7,447 nt of DNA from Planctomycetota bacterium (GCA_030614245.1 JAUWKK010000130.1:1-7447); one strand, 5' to 3'. Counted from the stretch's first letter, positions 1 through 5,557 are shown. Translations and numbers: made by a program. The notes: generated from the sequence alone by a model not told the origin.

Positions 1-32
1 CCCGCCAGTATGGCGATGTTTGTCACGTCCAT
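1..32 (-). CDS. Start of a probable sugar-phosphate nucleotidyltransferase (partial)
   Basis: Only the first ten codons and two bases of the eleventh are present, reading MDVTNIAILAG. The ATG (32-30) follows directly on the TAG stop of the ABC exporter, with AGGA ten bases upstream as a possible ribosome binding site. The ILAG run close to the N-terminus is how nucleotidyltransferases that make NDP-sugars begin (AxILAGGxGTRL, the nucleotide-binding loop). Such a gene would fit a polysaccharide operon with a glycosyltransferase, an acyltransferase and an exporter. What is seen is an open start, tight spacing and the short motif; the family name is inference from very few residues. Another Rossmann-like protein starting with a similar strand is possible. 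Confidence 0.45.
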   Translation of the reverse strand, partial: MDVTNIAILA

Positions 33-1952
33 CTAATCGTCGTCCTGCGAGTTGCCAAACTCCAACCGATACAGTCTGCAGTACTCGCCGTCCCGCTCGA
101 TCAGCTCTGCGTGCGTGCCCTGTTCCACGATCCGGCCCTCACGGAGCACAACGATTCGATCGGCATGCTGCACGGTGGTCAGGCGGTGCGCGATCACGAA
201 GGTCGTCCTCGTCGACATGAGCCGGTTCAGGGCATCGAGCACGAGCCGCTCCGATTCGTTATCGAGCGACGAGACGGCTTCGTCGAGCAGCAGTATGGGC
301 GCGTTGCGGATGAGCGCCCGGGCTATAGTGATCCGCTGGCGTTCGCCGCCGGAAAGCCTGATACCGCGCTCGCCGACCATCGTCCGGTACCCCTCGGGCA
401 GCTTCTCGATCACCTCGTGGATGTTCGCGTCCTTCGCCGCGGCTATGACCTCCTCGTCAGTCGCATCGGGACGCCCGCTGCGTATGTTGTCGGTGATCGA
501 AGCGTTAAACAGGAATGGGTCCTGCCCGACGACGGCAACCTGTTTCAGGAGCGACTCGCGGGTGGCCGTGCTGACGTCGGTGCCGTCGATCTCGATACAG
601 CCCGAGACTGGATCGTAGAACCTTGGGATAAGGTCGAGGAGCGTCGACTTGCCGGCTCCACTGTGGCCGACTAGTGCGACGACCTCGCCGGCCTTCACGA
701 GCAGGTTGATATCGTGCAGGACGGTTTCTTCGTTGTATCCGAAATCAACGTGTCTGAACTCGATGCGGCTGTTGATCGTGGGTATCGGCTGGGCGTTGGG
801 CTTGTCGAAGATGACCGGATGCGTGTCGAAAATCTCGAAGACGCGCTCGGAGCCTGCAAGCGCGTCCTGAAGCTCGTTGTAGGCTTTCGTCAGTTTCTTG
901 AAGGGATTGTACATGAACGCCAGGCACCCCAGGAAGGCGAGCAGCACGCCGCTTGAGCTCGCAGTGCTCGTGCCGTCCTGCGGCTTGAAAAACCTATCAT
1001 AGAAAGGAATGTCGCCGGGCGCGCGCAGTAGATTTGGATAATAGATCAGAACGTAACCCCCGCCCAGCAGCGCCAGCGCCAGTGTGAGCGTCGTCATCAG
1101 GCTGGAGATATTATTGCTGAGCACCTTCGCCTTGACCTGCTTGAGCGTCTTCCTGAAAACTCCGCGATTGTGGAGGCGAAACTCCTTGCGCTTGACGTCC
1201 TCCATCTGGAATGCCTTGATGATGCGAATGCCGGAGAATATCTGCGACATGACGTCGAGGAGATCGGCCAGGCGGCCGAGGCGCTCCTTACCCAGGACGC
1301 GGATCTTCCGGCGGAAGTACAGCAGCGGCGCCGCCAGGATCGGAACCAGCAGGAACAGCATCAGCGACAACTGCCACGAGATGATGAACGCCATTACCAG
1401 GGCCGATACGAGCAGCAGCGGCTGAAGCAGGGCCGTCGTGAAGAGCACCAGCATAGCCTTCTGCGCCGTCGCCACGTCGTTCGTCAGCCGTGAGACAAGC
1501 TCGCCCGAACGGCGCTGGTCGAAGAAACTCAGCGAGAGCGTCATCAGGTGATCGCAGAGGTCGTTCCGCAGATCGAGGTCGATCCGGCAGATGATGTATC
1601 TCGAGAGGTAATCATAGCTGAGCCCGAAGGCTACCATCACGATGGCAAGGCCGGCGGCGATTGCGGCCACGCGCGCGATGCCGCCCATATCCTGCAGGGC
1701 GACTATCTCTCCCATCAGCGGGATGGCCAGGAATGTCTGCGAACTGCGCGCAATTGAGAACACGCCCATCAGTAGCAGCACGAGCGCGACAAGGTGCCAG
1801 TACGGCTTCGCATACCGCAGTATTCGGTATTCCTTCGGGATGATTCGCCCGAGCAATTCAAGAAAGCAACCACAGATGAACGCTGATGAACGCTGATTAT
1901 GTCGGTATCTGTGTTTATCTGTGTTTATCCGCGGTTTCATCGGTGGCATCAT
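33..1952 (-). CDS. MsbA-like ABC exporter, fused permease and ATPase
   Basis: This is a half-transporter of the type I exporter fold (MsbA/lipid A and lipid-linked glycan flippase family). It would act as a homodimer in the inner membrane and use ATP to move a lipid or glycolipid outward. Six hydrophobic segments lie near residues 52-80, 92-120, 167-190, 192-213, 282-305 and 335-350, with a hydrophilic stretch (306-334) between the last two. The ATPase domain (about 395-630) is complete: Walker A GHSGAGKST 429-437, Q-loop Q477, signature LSGGE 533-537, Walker B ILLLDE 553-558, D-loop SSLD 561-564, H-loop H589. The ATG at 1952 overlaps the glycosyltransferase TGA (ATGATG), suggesting coupling, with GGGA nine bases upstream. 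However, residues 6-29 are encoded by a palindromic repeat and look unlike a transporter N-terminus. A TTG at 1856-1854 (residue 33) would give a normal 607-residue protein but lacks a clear ribosome binding site. Family assignment is secure; substrate is inferred from neighbours; start is open. Confidence 0.93.
   Translation of the reverse strand: MMPPMKPRINTDKHRYRHNQRSSAFICGCFLELLGRIIPKEYRILRYAKPYWHLVALVLLLMGVFSIARSSQTFLAIPLMGEIVALQDMGGIARVAAIAAGLAIVMVAFGLSYDYLSRYIICRIDLDLRNDLCDHLMTLSLSFFDQRRSGELVSRLTNDVATAQKAMLVLFTTALLQPLLLVSALVMAFIISWQLSLMLFLLVPILAAPLLYFRRKIRVLGKERLGRLADLLDVMSQIFSGIRIIKAFQMEDVKRKEFRLHNRGVFRKTLKQVKAKVLSNNISSLMTTLTLALALLGGGYVLIYYPNLLRAPGDIPFYDRFFKPQDGTSTASSSGVLLAFLGCLAFMYNPFKKLTKAYNELQDALAGSERVFEIFDTHPVIFDKPNAQPIPTINSRIEFRHVDFGYNEETVLHDINLLVKAGEVVALVGHSGAGKSTLLDLIPRFYDPVSGCIEIDGTDVSTATRESLLKQVAVVGQDPFLFNASITDNIRSGRPDATDEEVIAAAKDANIHEVIEKLPEGYRTMVGERGIRLSGGERQRITIARALIRNAPILLLDEAVSSLDNESERLVLDALNRLMSTRTTFVIAHRLTTVQHADRIVVLREGRIVEQGTHAELIERDGEYCRLYRLEFGNSQDDD
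1868..1936. repeat. 69-base imperfect palindrome with internal tandem decamers
   Basis: Arm 1 (1868-1897) and arm 2 (1907-1936) are each 30 bases and match as inverted repeats at 22 of 30 positions, around a 9-base loop (1898-1906). Each arm contains a tandem 10-base unit: GATGAACGCT twice in arm 1 and ATCTGTGTTT (also read ACAGATAAAC) twice in arm 2. Elements of this look (CACAGATGAACACAGATGAA type) are dispersed between genes in many environmental bacterial genomes; that is recalled knowledge and was not searched here. This copy sits at the junction of the glycosyltransferase and ABC exporter genes and reads in frame as the exporter's apparent N-terminus. Function is unknown. In RNA it could form a long hairpin between the two genes. 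Confidence 0.8.
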
Positions 1953-3046
1953 TGCAGCAGTTCCCGATAAACGGACAGAGTCTTCTCCACCATGGCGTCC
2001 ACCGAGAATTCCCGCTCGACGATACGCCGGCCTTCTTCAGCCAGTCGCGAGGCCTTGTTGCGATCCTCAATCAACTCGACGATCGCCCGCGCGAGCGCCG
2101 GAGGGTTCTTCACATCGACCAGCAGGCCGTCCACGCCGTCGCGGATGATCTCGGGGATGCCGCCGGCGGCAGCGGCAACGATCGGCAGTTCCATCGCCAT
2201 CGCATCCAGCAGCGACGTGCACAGGCCCTCGAGATGCGAAGACATCACGAAAACATCAAACATGTTCAGCAGGCTCGGCACATCCTCGCGGTAGCCGAGG
2301 AACATCACGCGGGCGGCCACGCCGCGTTCGGCGGCCTGCCGCTCGAGCGGCGCGCGGAGCTCTCCGTCTCCGGCGATGACGAACCGCGCGGCGGGGCACC
2401 GATCTAGCACGTCGGGCACGGCGTCGATCAGATACGTGTGCCCCTTGTGGTCGACGAGCGCTGCGATATTGCCGACTATTACTGCCTCCGGCGGGATGCC
2501 CAGTTCATGGCGCAGATTCGCGTTGAACGTGACGTCGAAGCGCCCCAAGTCGATGCCGCTGTGGACGACCGATATCCTCTCGGGCCTCACGCCGCCGTCG
2601 ATCATCACCTGCCGCACTGCCTGCGAAATGGCGATATACCTGTCGACGCCGGCGCGATACTTCAGCCGGCTCAGCGGGTTCCTCCGCAGCGCGAAGTCCA
2701 CACGCCGCGAGACCACGCACTTGCAGCCGGAAACGCCGACAGCCGCCATTGCAGCCAACGCATGGGCGTGCGCCGTGTGGGCGTGGATAATCTGCGCGTC
2801 CAGCTCGCGAACCAGACCGCGCAGCTTCGCCGCCGCTCCGACGTCGGCCTCCGAACGCATATCGACTTCACGATGCTCGATGCCGTTCTCTCGGCAGCGG
2901 TCGGCCATCGCGCTGCCCGGCCGGCACGCGCAGGCCACCTTGTGGCCACGCTCGAGCAGGCCCTGCATCAGGTACATCGCCTGCTGCTCGCCGCCGCGCC
3001 AGCCGGTTTCGGTATCAACGTGAAGCGTCCGGATGCTTTCATTCAA
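1949..3046 (-). CDS. GT4-family glycosyltransferase
   Basis: A 365-residue GT-B fold retaining glycosyltransferase (GT4/group 1) that would add a sugar from an NDP-sugar donor to a lipid-linked or LPS-type acceptor at the cytoplasmic membrane face. N-terminal acceptor domain: GWRGGEQ (15-21) and the His-rich segment at 88-98 (HAHTAHAHALA). C-terminal donor domain: K201 in DHKGH, GDGEL (226-230), and the donor-site motif at 273-281. That motif reads EGLCTSLLD, so the usual EX7E is EX7D here. AAAAGGIPEII (291-301) follows, as is usual in the family. The start is a TTG at 3046-3044, chosen because the conserved strand (RTLHVDTE) begins within six residues and no in-frame ATG lies upstream of it. 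A GGCGG stretch sits 10-14 bases upstream. It begins 21 bases after the acyltransferase stop and its TGA overlaps the exporter ATG, so the three genes are one operon. Sugar specificity cannot be read. Confidence 0.92.
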   Translation of the reverse strand: MNESIRTLHVDTETGWRGGEQQAMYLMQGLLERGHKVACACRPGSAMADRCRENGIEHREVDMRSEADVGAAAKLRGLVRELDAQIIHAHTAHAHALAAMAAVGVSGCKCVVSRRVDFALRRNPLSRLKYRAGVDRYIAISQAVRQVMIDGGVRPERISVVHSGIDLGRFDVTFNANLRHELGIPPEAVIVGNIAALVDHKGHTYLIDAVPDVLDRCPAARFVIAGDGELRAPLERQAAERGVAARVMFLGYREDVPSLLNMFDVFVMSSHLEGLCTSLLDAMAMELPIVAAAAGGIPEIIRDGVDGLLVDVKNPPALARAIVELIEDRNKASRLAEEGRRIVEREFSVDAMVEKTLSVYRELLQ

Positions 3047-3067
3047 AGGATTTCGCCGCCGGTCAAG

Positions 3068-3580
3068 TCATACACGTTCGCGGATAACTTTCGCAGGATT
3101 GCCCGCCACAACGGTATCGGCCGGAACGTCCCTGGTCACAACGCTGTAAGCCCCGATAATGGCGCCGTCGCCGATGGTGACGCCCTTGAGAATGATGACG
3201 TTGCGGCCGATCCAGACATTCTCTCCGATGATGATAGGAGCTATATCGAGCGGCTGCTTCCGAAAGTGAATGCCCTTCTTCGTCCCATGGTTGGCATCGA
3301 GGACGGCCGTATACTCACCCAATCCCGTGCCGTTGCCGATCTCGATCAGCTCATTCGCGCTGATAAGCACGTATTCGTTGAGGATGACGTCGTCGCCCAT
3401 CACCAACTTGCCGGCACCGTGTGTAGCTAGCTCCACGTTCGGCTTGATCTTGCATCGATCTCCGACGTAGATGTTTTTCGTGCCCTCGACTTGCAGCCTG
3501 CCCAGGAACCGCGTGTTCGGGCCGATCTCTACAAAATGGCGCCTGTACCATTGCAGGCGCAGCCAGTTGGTTACTTTCAT
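3068..3580 (-). CDS. Hexapeptide-repeat (left-handed beta-helix) acyltransferase
   Basis: A 170-residue acyltransferase of the LbH superfamily (LacA/WcaF/NodL-like), normally a trimer that transfers an acetyl or other acyl group from a CoA donor to a sugar hydroxyl. Imperfect hexapeptide turns run from about residue 35 to 150, for example IGNGTG (81-86), IGENVW (118-123), IGRNVI (124-129) and IGDGAI (136-141). The catalytic-type histidine is H98 in DANHG, followed by the usual loop (about 100-112). The C-terminus VVAGNPAKVI (157-166) is the family hallmark near the acyl-CoA site. Length is normal for a short O-acetyltransferase. The ATG at 3580 is the first gene of the leftward operon, about 33 bases after the predicted transcription start. 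Its Shine-Dalgarno is poor (GGCAGG abuts the ATG), so initiation may be weak or near-leaderless. A role in decorating the operon's glycan is inferred from context; the acyl donor and acceptor are unknown. Confidence 0.92.
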   Translation of the reverse strand: MKVTNWLRLQWYRRHFVEIGPNTRFLGRLQVEGTKNIYVGDRCKIKPNVELATHGAGKLVMGDDVILNEYVLISANELIEIGNGTGLGEYTAVLDANHGTKKGIHFRKQPLDIAPIIIGENVWIGRNVIILKGVTIGDGAIIGAYSVVTRDVPADTVVAGNPAKVIRERV

Positions 3581-3619
3581 CCTGCCATCCCGAAAGCCAT
3601 CGAAGCAGCCTCTGCAACA

Positions 3620-3647
3620 ATCATACCGGAGCAGCGGCGCGAGTCAA
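3620..3647 (-). promoter_or_regulatory. Sigma70-type promoter for the acyltransferase-glycosyltransferase-exporter operon
   Basis: On the minus strand, TTGACT (3647-3642) and TATGAT (3625-3620) are separated by 16 bases. Each hexamer matches the sigma70 consensus at 5 of 6 positions. Transcription would begin near 3613, about 33 bases before the acyltransferase ATG. No other candidate of this quality was seen between the two divergent genes on this strand. Prediction from pattern only. Confidence 0.6.
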
Positions 3648-3711
3648 GTGATTGGGGGGGAGTAGTAGGGAAGGATGTTTCGGGTCGAGGTTCGCTTGGG
3701 GGACGTGAAAT

Positions 3712-3740
3712 TTGATTTTGTGCTCGCCGGATGATATACT
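3712..3740 (+). promoter_or_regulatory. Sigma70-type promoter for the accessory cassette
   Basis: TTGATT (3712-3717) and TATACT (3735-3740) are separated by the ideal 17 bases, matching the consensus at 4 of 6 and 5 of 6 positions. Transcription would start near 3747, giving a leader of roughly 95 bases before the GTG start at 3844. That leader contains the first composite palindrome (3763-3824). The promoter is back to back with the leftward promoter at 3620-3647. Confidence 0.6.
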
Positions 3741-3762
3741 TCTGTTCATGGGTGCTTCCCAT

Positions 3763-3824
3763 TGTGGGGCAGGCTTTCAGCCTGCCAATCAATGCAATCA
3801 GCAGCCTGGAAAGGCTGCTCCACA
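3763..3824 (+). repeat. Composite palindrome, copy 1 (5' leader copy)
   Basis: A 62-base element with outer arms TGTGG (3763-3767 region) and CCACA (ending 3824). These enclose hairpin 1, GGCAGGCTTTCAGCCTGCC (8-bp stem, TTC loop), an AT-rich spacer of 14 bases with CAAT motifs, and hairpin 2, GCAGCCTGGAAAGGCTGC (7-bp stem, GGAA loop). As RNA this folds as a three-way junction. The copy lies between the predicted transcription start and the ribosome binding site of the 3844 gene, so it would be transcribed but probably not translated. Two further copies lie downstream in the same orientation. Confidence 0.88.
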
Positions 3825-3829
3825 TCTAT

Positions 3830-3846
3830 GGGAGTTGATAACTGTG
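3830..3846 (+). promoter_or_regulatory. Ribosome binding site that fixes a GTG start
   Basis: GGGAG (3830-3834) stands nine bases before GTG (3844-3846). The same frame stays open upstream to a TTG at 3712 and an ATG at 3748, but those codons would translate the copy 1 palindrome. The TTG lies inside the predicted promoter and the ATG has no ribosome binding site on the predicted transcript. The GTG is therefore preferred. Confidence 0.6.
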
Positions 3847-4560
3847 ACCGCAAACTTCGAGCTGGTTCAATTCTCTGTGGTTGTTTTAGGTAAGGTTCAT
3901 AACCCTTCGATCTTGAACCCGGATTTCCTCGCGATACAAGAGATCGTTCCCAAGGGCTGGGAATGGGAGATTGAGGGCTCTCCTATCACGACGCCTCCAA
4001 TGGCTGTGGTACGCTACACAAACGGCGTGTCGATCACTGTGGATCCCAACAGGCTACAGTTGTCTGATCTCCAGGCCGGAGACAATCCCCTTGAAAGCAA
4101 GATAGTTGAGATGGCACGGAGGTATATTGAGACGCTGAAGCATATACGTTACAGTGCAGTGGGCCTTAACTTTCACGGCGTTCTTGGAATTCCGGATCCC
4201 GAGAGCTATCTGAAGAATCGATTCTTGAAGGCGGGGCCGTGGGATGCTCCCGTACGGCCGCTGGAGGCTGCCGGCTTCCGACTGGTCTATCTCTTGCCGG
4301 AGGGGCGACTCGTTTTTTCGATTGACTCTGGAGAAGCATCTGTGGGGCAGGCTTTCAGCCTGCCAATTAATCAGCAGCCTGGAGAGGCTGCTCCACAAGG
4401 AAAAGACAGAGAACATGCAATTATTGTCAGCGCCAATTTCCACCGCGAATGCGATGGGTACCCTGCATACGACCAAGCTGTGGCGCATTTGGGTCATGTT
4501 GCTGACGACTGCTCGATGTACAACGCCATCTTGAAGGACGTATTCGAAAGCGAGGGATAG
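3844..4560 (+). CDS. Conserved-looking protein of unknown function, 238 residues, carrying an in-frame repeat insertion
   Basis: I do not recognise a named family with confidence. With the GTG start the protein is 238 residues, soluble, with no signal peptide or membrane segment. Its first half alternates beta-like strands (FELVQFSVVVLG) with a distinctive HNPSILNPDFLA segment (23-34), VPKGWEWE (about 40-47), a VSITVDPNRLQL strand and a helix ESKIVEMARRYIETL. I have an unverified impression of similar HNPxxLNPDFL proteins of unknown function in cyanobacteria. Residues 167-185 (VGQAFSLP...GEAAP) are encoded exactly by the second palindromic repeat. The 57-base insertion keeps the frame, and protein-like sequence resumes after it (HAIIVSANF...). 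GC content is visibly lower than in the flanking genes, which suggests separate ancestry. The GAGGGA before its stop serves the next frame (ATG at 4566), so the genes are coupled. Being first in a cassette that ends in a PIN toxin, it could be a partner of that system or unrelated cargo. Confidence 0.7.
   Translation: MTANFELVQFSVVVLGKVHNPSILNPDFLAIQEIVPKGWEWEIEGSPITTPPMAVVRYTNGVSITVDPNRLQLSDLQAGDNPLESKIVEMARRYIETLKHIRYSAVGLNFHGVLGIPDPESYLKNRFLKAGPWDAPVRPLEAAGFRLVYLLPEGRLVFSIDSGEASVGQAFSLPINQQPGEAAPQGKDREHAIIVSANFHRECDGYPAYDQAVAHLGHVADDCSMYNAILKDVFESEG
4341..4397 (+). repeat. Composite palindrome, copy 2 (inside a coding frame)
   Basis: A 57-base copy with the same outer TGTGG/CCACA arms. 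Hairpin 1 is identical to copy 1, hairpin 2 has a GGAG loop in place of GGAA, and the spacer is shortened to 9 bases (AATTAATCA). It is the only copy whose length is a clean multiple of three across the full outer arms, and it lies in frame inside the 3844-4560 gene. No target-site duplication is evident at its edges. Confidence 0.88.
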
Positions 4561-4565
4561 GCATT

Positions 4566-5084
4566 ATGCTTGCCGTGGGTGGACCTGTAGTCAAGACGCG
4601 TAGAGTATCCGGTTCTGAAGACATCGCCGGCGATAGCGATGAACTCGAAGCGTTTCTCCAAGGTGTCCGGCAAGAGAATGCTGGGGGGTGGCGGTTATGC
4701 ACGTCGGCGTCAACTGCCGATGTGAGTCCGCAAACTCCCAATGTGGGGCAGGCTTTCAGCCTGCCAATGCAATCAATCCGCAGCCTGAACGGCTGCTCCA
4801 CGGTAAGCTCTCAGCCAGGCTACGCTGCTTCGTGGGGCCCTATCGACCATCCGGGCGGCAATGGTGGGCGCCTCGTGCGATCGACGCGTGCGACGACCGC
4901 AAGCTCTACAACGATCAGCTCGCTCCGCGGTCTGCTCAGACTAAGAAGCCGTGAGGAACTCGTACGCAAGATGACACCGAAGAATCGCGAGTTGTATGAG
5001 AGGATCACGGCTTTGCGGGAGCAGACCGGCCCGATCAACTTCGACGGGGTCAAGGCCATTCGGGAGATTCGCGAGAATGGCTGA
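4566..5084 (+). CDS. Composite reading frame: remnant N-terminus, repeat copy 3, VapB-like antitoxin C-terminus
   Basis: The frame opens with a convincing start: GAGGGA (4552-4557) eight bases before ATG 4566, five bases after the previous stop. Residues 1-42 (for example SGSEDIAGDSDELEAFL) look protein-like. From about residue 43 to 125 the translation is Ser/Thr/Arg-rich, contains the third palindrome (4742-4801) and does not look like a folded protein; another frame (about 4809-4954) is equally plausible there. The last 37 residues, from the ATG at 4971, read like a short VapB-type antitoxin tail (ELYERITALREQTGPI, then FDGVKAIREIRENG) and overlap the toxin start by eight bases. A likely history is that an original small second gene lost its 3' half around the repeat insertion or at the G6 run (4683-4688), leaving one long open frame. 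Whether a 172-residue protein is made, or only the short antitoxin, cannot be decided from sequence. Confidence 0.45.
   Translation: MLAVGGPVVKTRRVSGSEDIAGDSDELEAFLQGVRQENAGGWRLCTSASTADVSPQTPNVGQAFSLPMQSIRSLNGCSTVSSQPGYAASWGPIDHPGGNGGRLVRSTRATTASSTTISSLRGLLRLRSREELVRKMTPKNRELYERITALREQTGPINFDGVKAIREIRENG
4742..4801 (+). repeat. Composite palindrome, copy 3
   Basis: A 60-base copy of the same element. Hairpin 1 is identical to the other two. The spacer is AATGCAATCAATCC. Hairpin 2 is slightly worn (GCAGCC, loop TGAAC, GGCTGC; 6 bp), and the right outer arm ends CCAC followed by G, so the outer pairing is one base shorter. It lies in the poorly coding middle of the 4566-5084 frame. Confidence 0.86.
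4971..5084 (+). CDS. Short VapB-like antitoxin (alternative internal start)
   Basis: A 37-residue reading from ATG 4971 that forms the C-terminal module of the longer frame. Its pattern KNRELYERI, ALREQTGPI, FDGVKAIREIRENG matches what I recall of very short antitoxins placed just upstream of PIN toxins, where a C-terminal helix wraps the toxin and blocks its active site. A GAGGA at 4953-4957 is the only upstream Shine-Dalgarno-like run, but its 13-base spacing is long, so initiation here is uncertain. No DNA-binding domain (AbrB, ribbon-helix-helix, Phd) is visible. Autoregulation would need another protein, or the N-terminal part of the longer frame. The overlap ATGGCTGA with vapC supports a coupled toxin-antitoxin pair. 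Confidence 0.5.
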   Translation: MTPKNRELYERITALREQTGPINFDGVKAIREIRENG

Positions 5085-5535
5085 ACTCATGGTGGTGGAT
5101 GCCAGCGTCGCATTCAAGTGGTTTGTCAAGGATGAGGAGCCGGATGCTGATGCGGCCCAGCGCATTCTGGCCGCTTTTCTGGCCGGAGACATCGAACTGC
5201 ATGCCCCTCGTATCTTCATGTATGAAGTCTGCGGCGCCCTGGCAAGAGCCTGCCTACAGCGATCCAGCAGACTCACACGACCGGTTGCCATCGAGCATGT
5301 GCGCTGTCTGTTCCAGTTGCCGATTCACACATCCGAGCCCACCGAAGCGAGAAGCATAAAAGCACCGCACATGGCTGTGCAGTATCACAAGGGACACTAC
5401 GACATGACTTACGTTCAACTTGCCGAAGAGCTGGGCTGCCGCTGGTGTACGGCCGATGAGAAAGTGATTGAGGCCGTTCCTCAAGGCTTCCCCCGAGGCC
5501 GCGTGCTTCTCTTGTCTGATCTTCTCGACGAATAA
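5077..5535 (+). CDS. vapC: VapC-like PIN-domain ribonuclease toxin
   Basis: A 152-residue single PIN domain, the usual size for a type II toxin of the VapBC family. These are Mg2+-dependent endoribonucleases that cleave tRNA or rRNA and stop growth when free of antitoxin. All four acidic active-site positions are present: D8 in VVDASV, E50 in MYEVCGAL, D109 in YDMTYV and D127 in TADEK. The order and surrounding hydrophobic patterns (FKWF after the first Asp, LAEELGCRWCTAD near the last) are typical. ATG 5077 is preferred because the first strand (LMVVDAS) starts three residues in. The frame also opens upstream at 4996, but that extension would be translated from the antitoxin region. The start overlaps the antitoxin stop by eight bases. 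The RNA target cannot be inferred. No disabling change is visible, so the toxin is probably active and in need of its antitoxin. Confidence 0.88.
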   Translation: MAELMVVDASVAFKWFVKDEEPDADAAQRILAAFLAGDIELHAPRIFMYEVCGALARACLQRSSRLTRPVAIEHVRCLFQLPIHTSEPTEARSIKAPHMAVQYHKGHYDMTYVQLAEELGCRWCTADEKVIEAVPQGFPRGRVLLLSDLLDE

Positions 5536-5557
5536 GCCCTTCGCTGACAATCAACCC

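Noticed and set aside
2438..3430. Long plus-strand open frame, 330 codons, across the glycosyltransferase and acyltransferase
   Set aside because: It crosses two well-supported minus-strand genes and their junction, and reads as Arg/Asp/Ala/His-rich noise.
3577..3825. Minus-strand frame of 82 codons upstream of the acyltransferase
   Set aside because: It runs through palindrome copy 1 and both promoters, and its translation shows no family-like pattern.
3761..3826. Target-site duplications flanking the palindromes
   Set aside because: Flanks of the three copies were compared by eye; CCCAT, AGCATC and CCCAA on the left have no matching direct repeat on the right.
4054..4497. Minus-strand frame of 147 codons opposite the 3844 gene
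   Set aside because: It includes repeat copy 2 in antisense and has no recognisable domain; the plus strand has the better ribosome binding site and operon context.
3763..4801. CRISPR array
   Set aside because: Three repeats spaced about 340-520 bases apart, with genes between them and a strong double-hairpin structure, do not fit CRISPR spacing.
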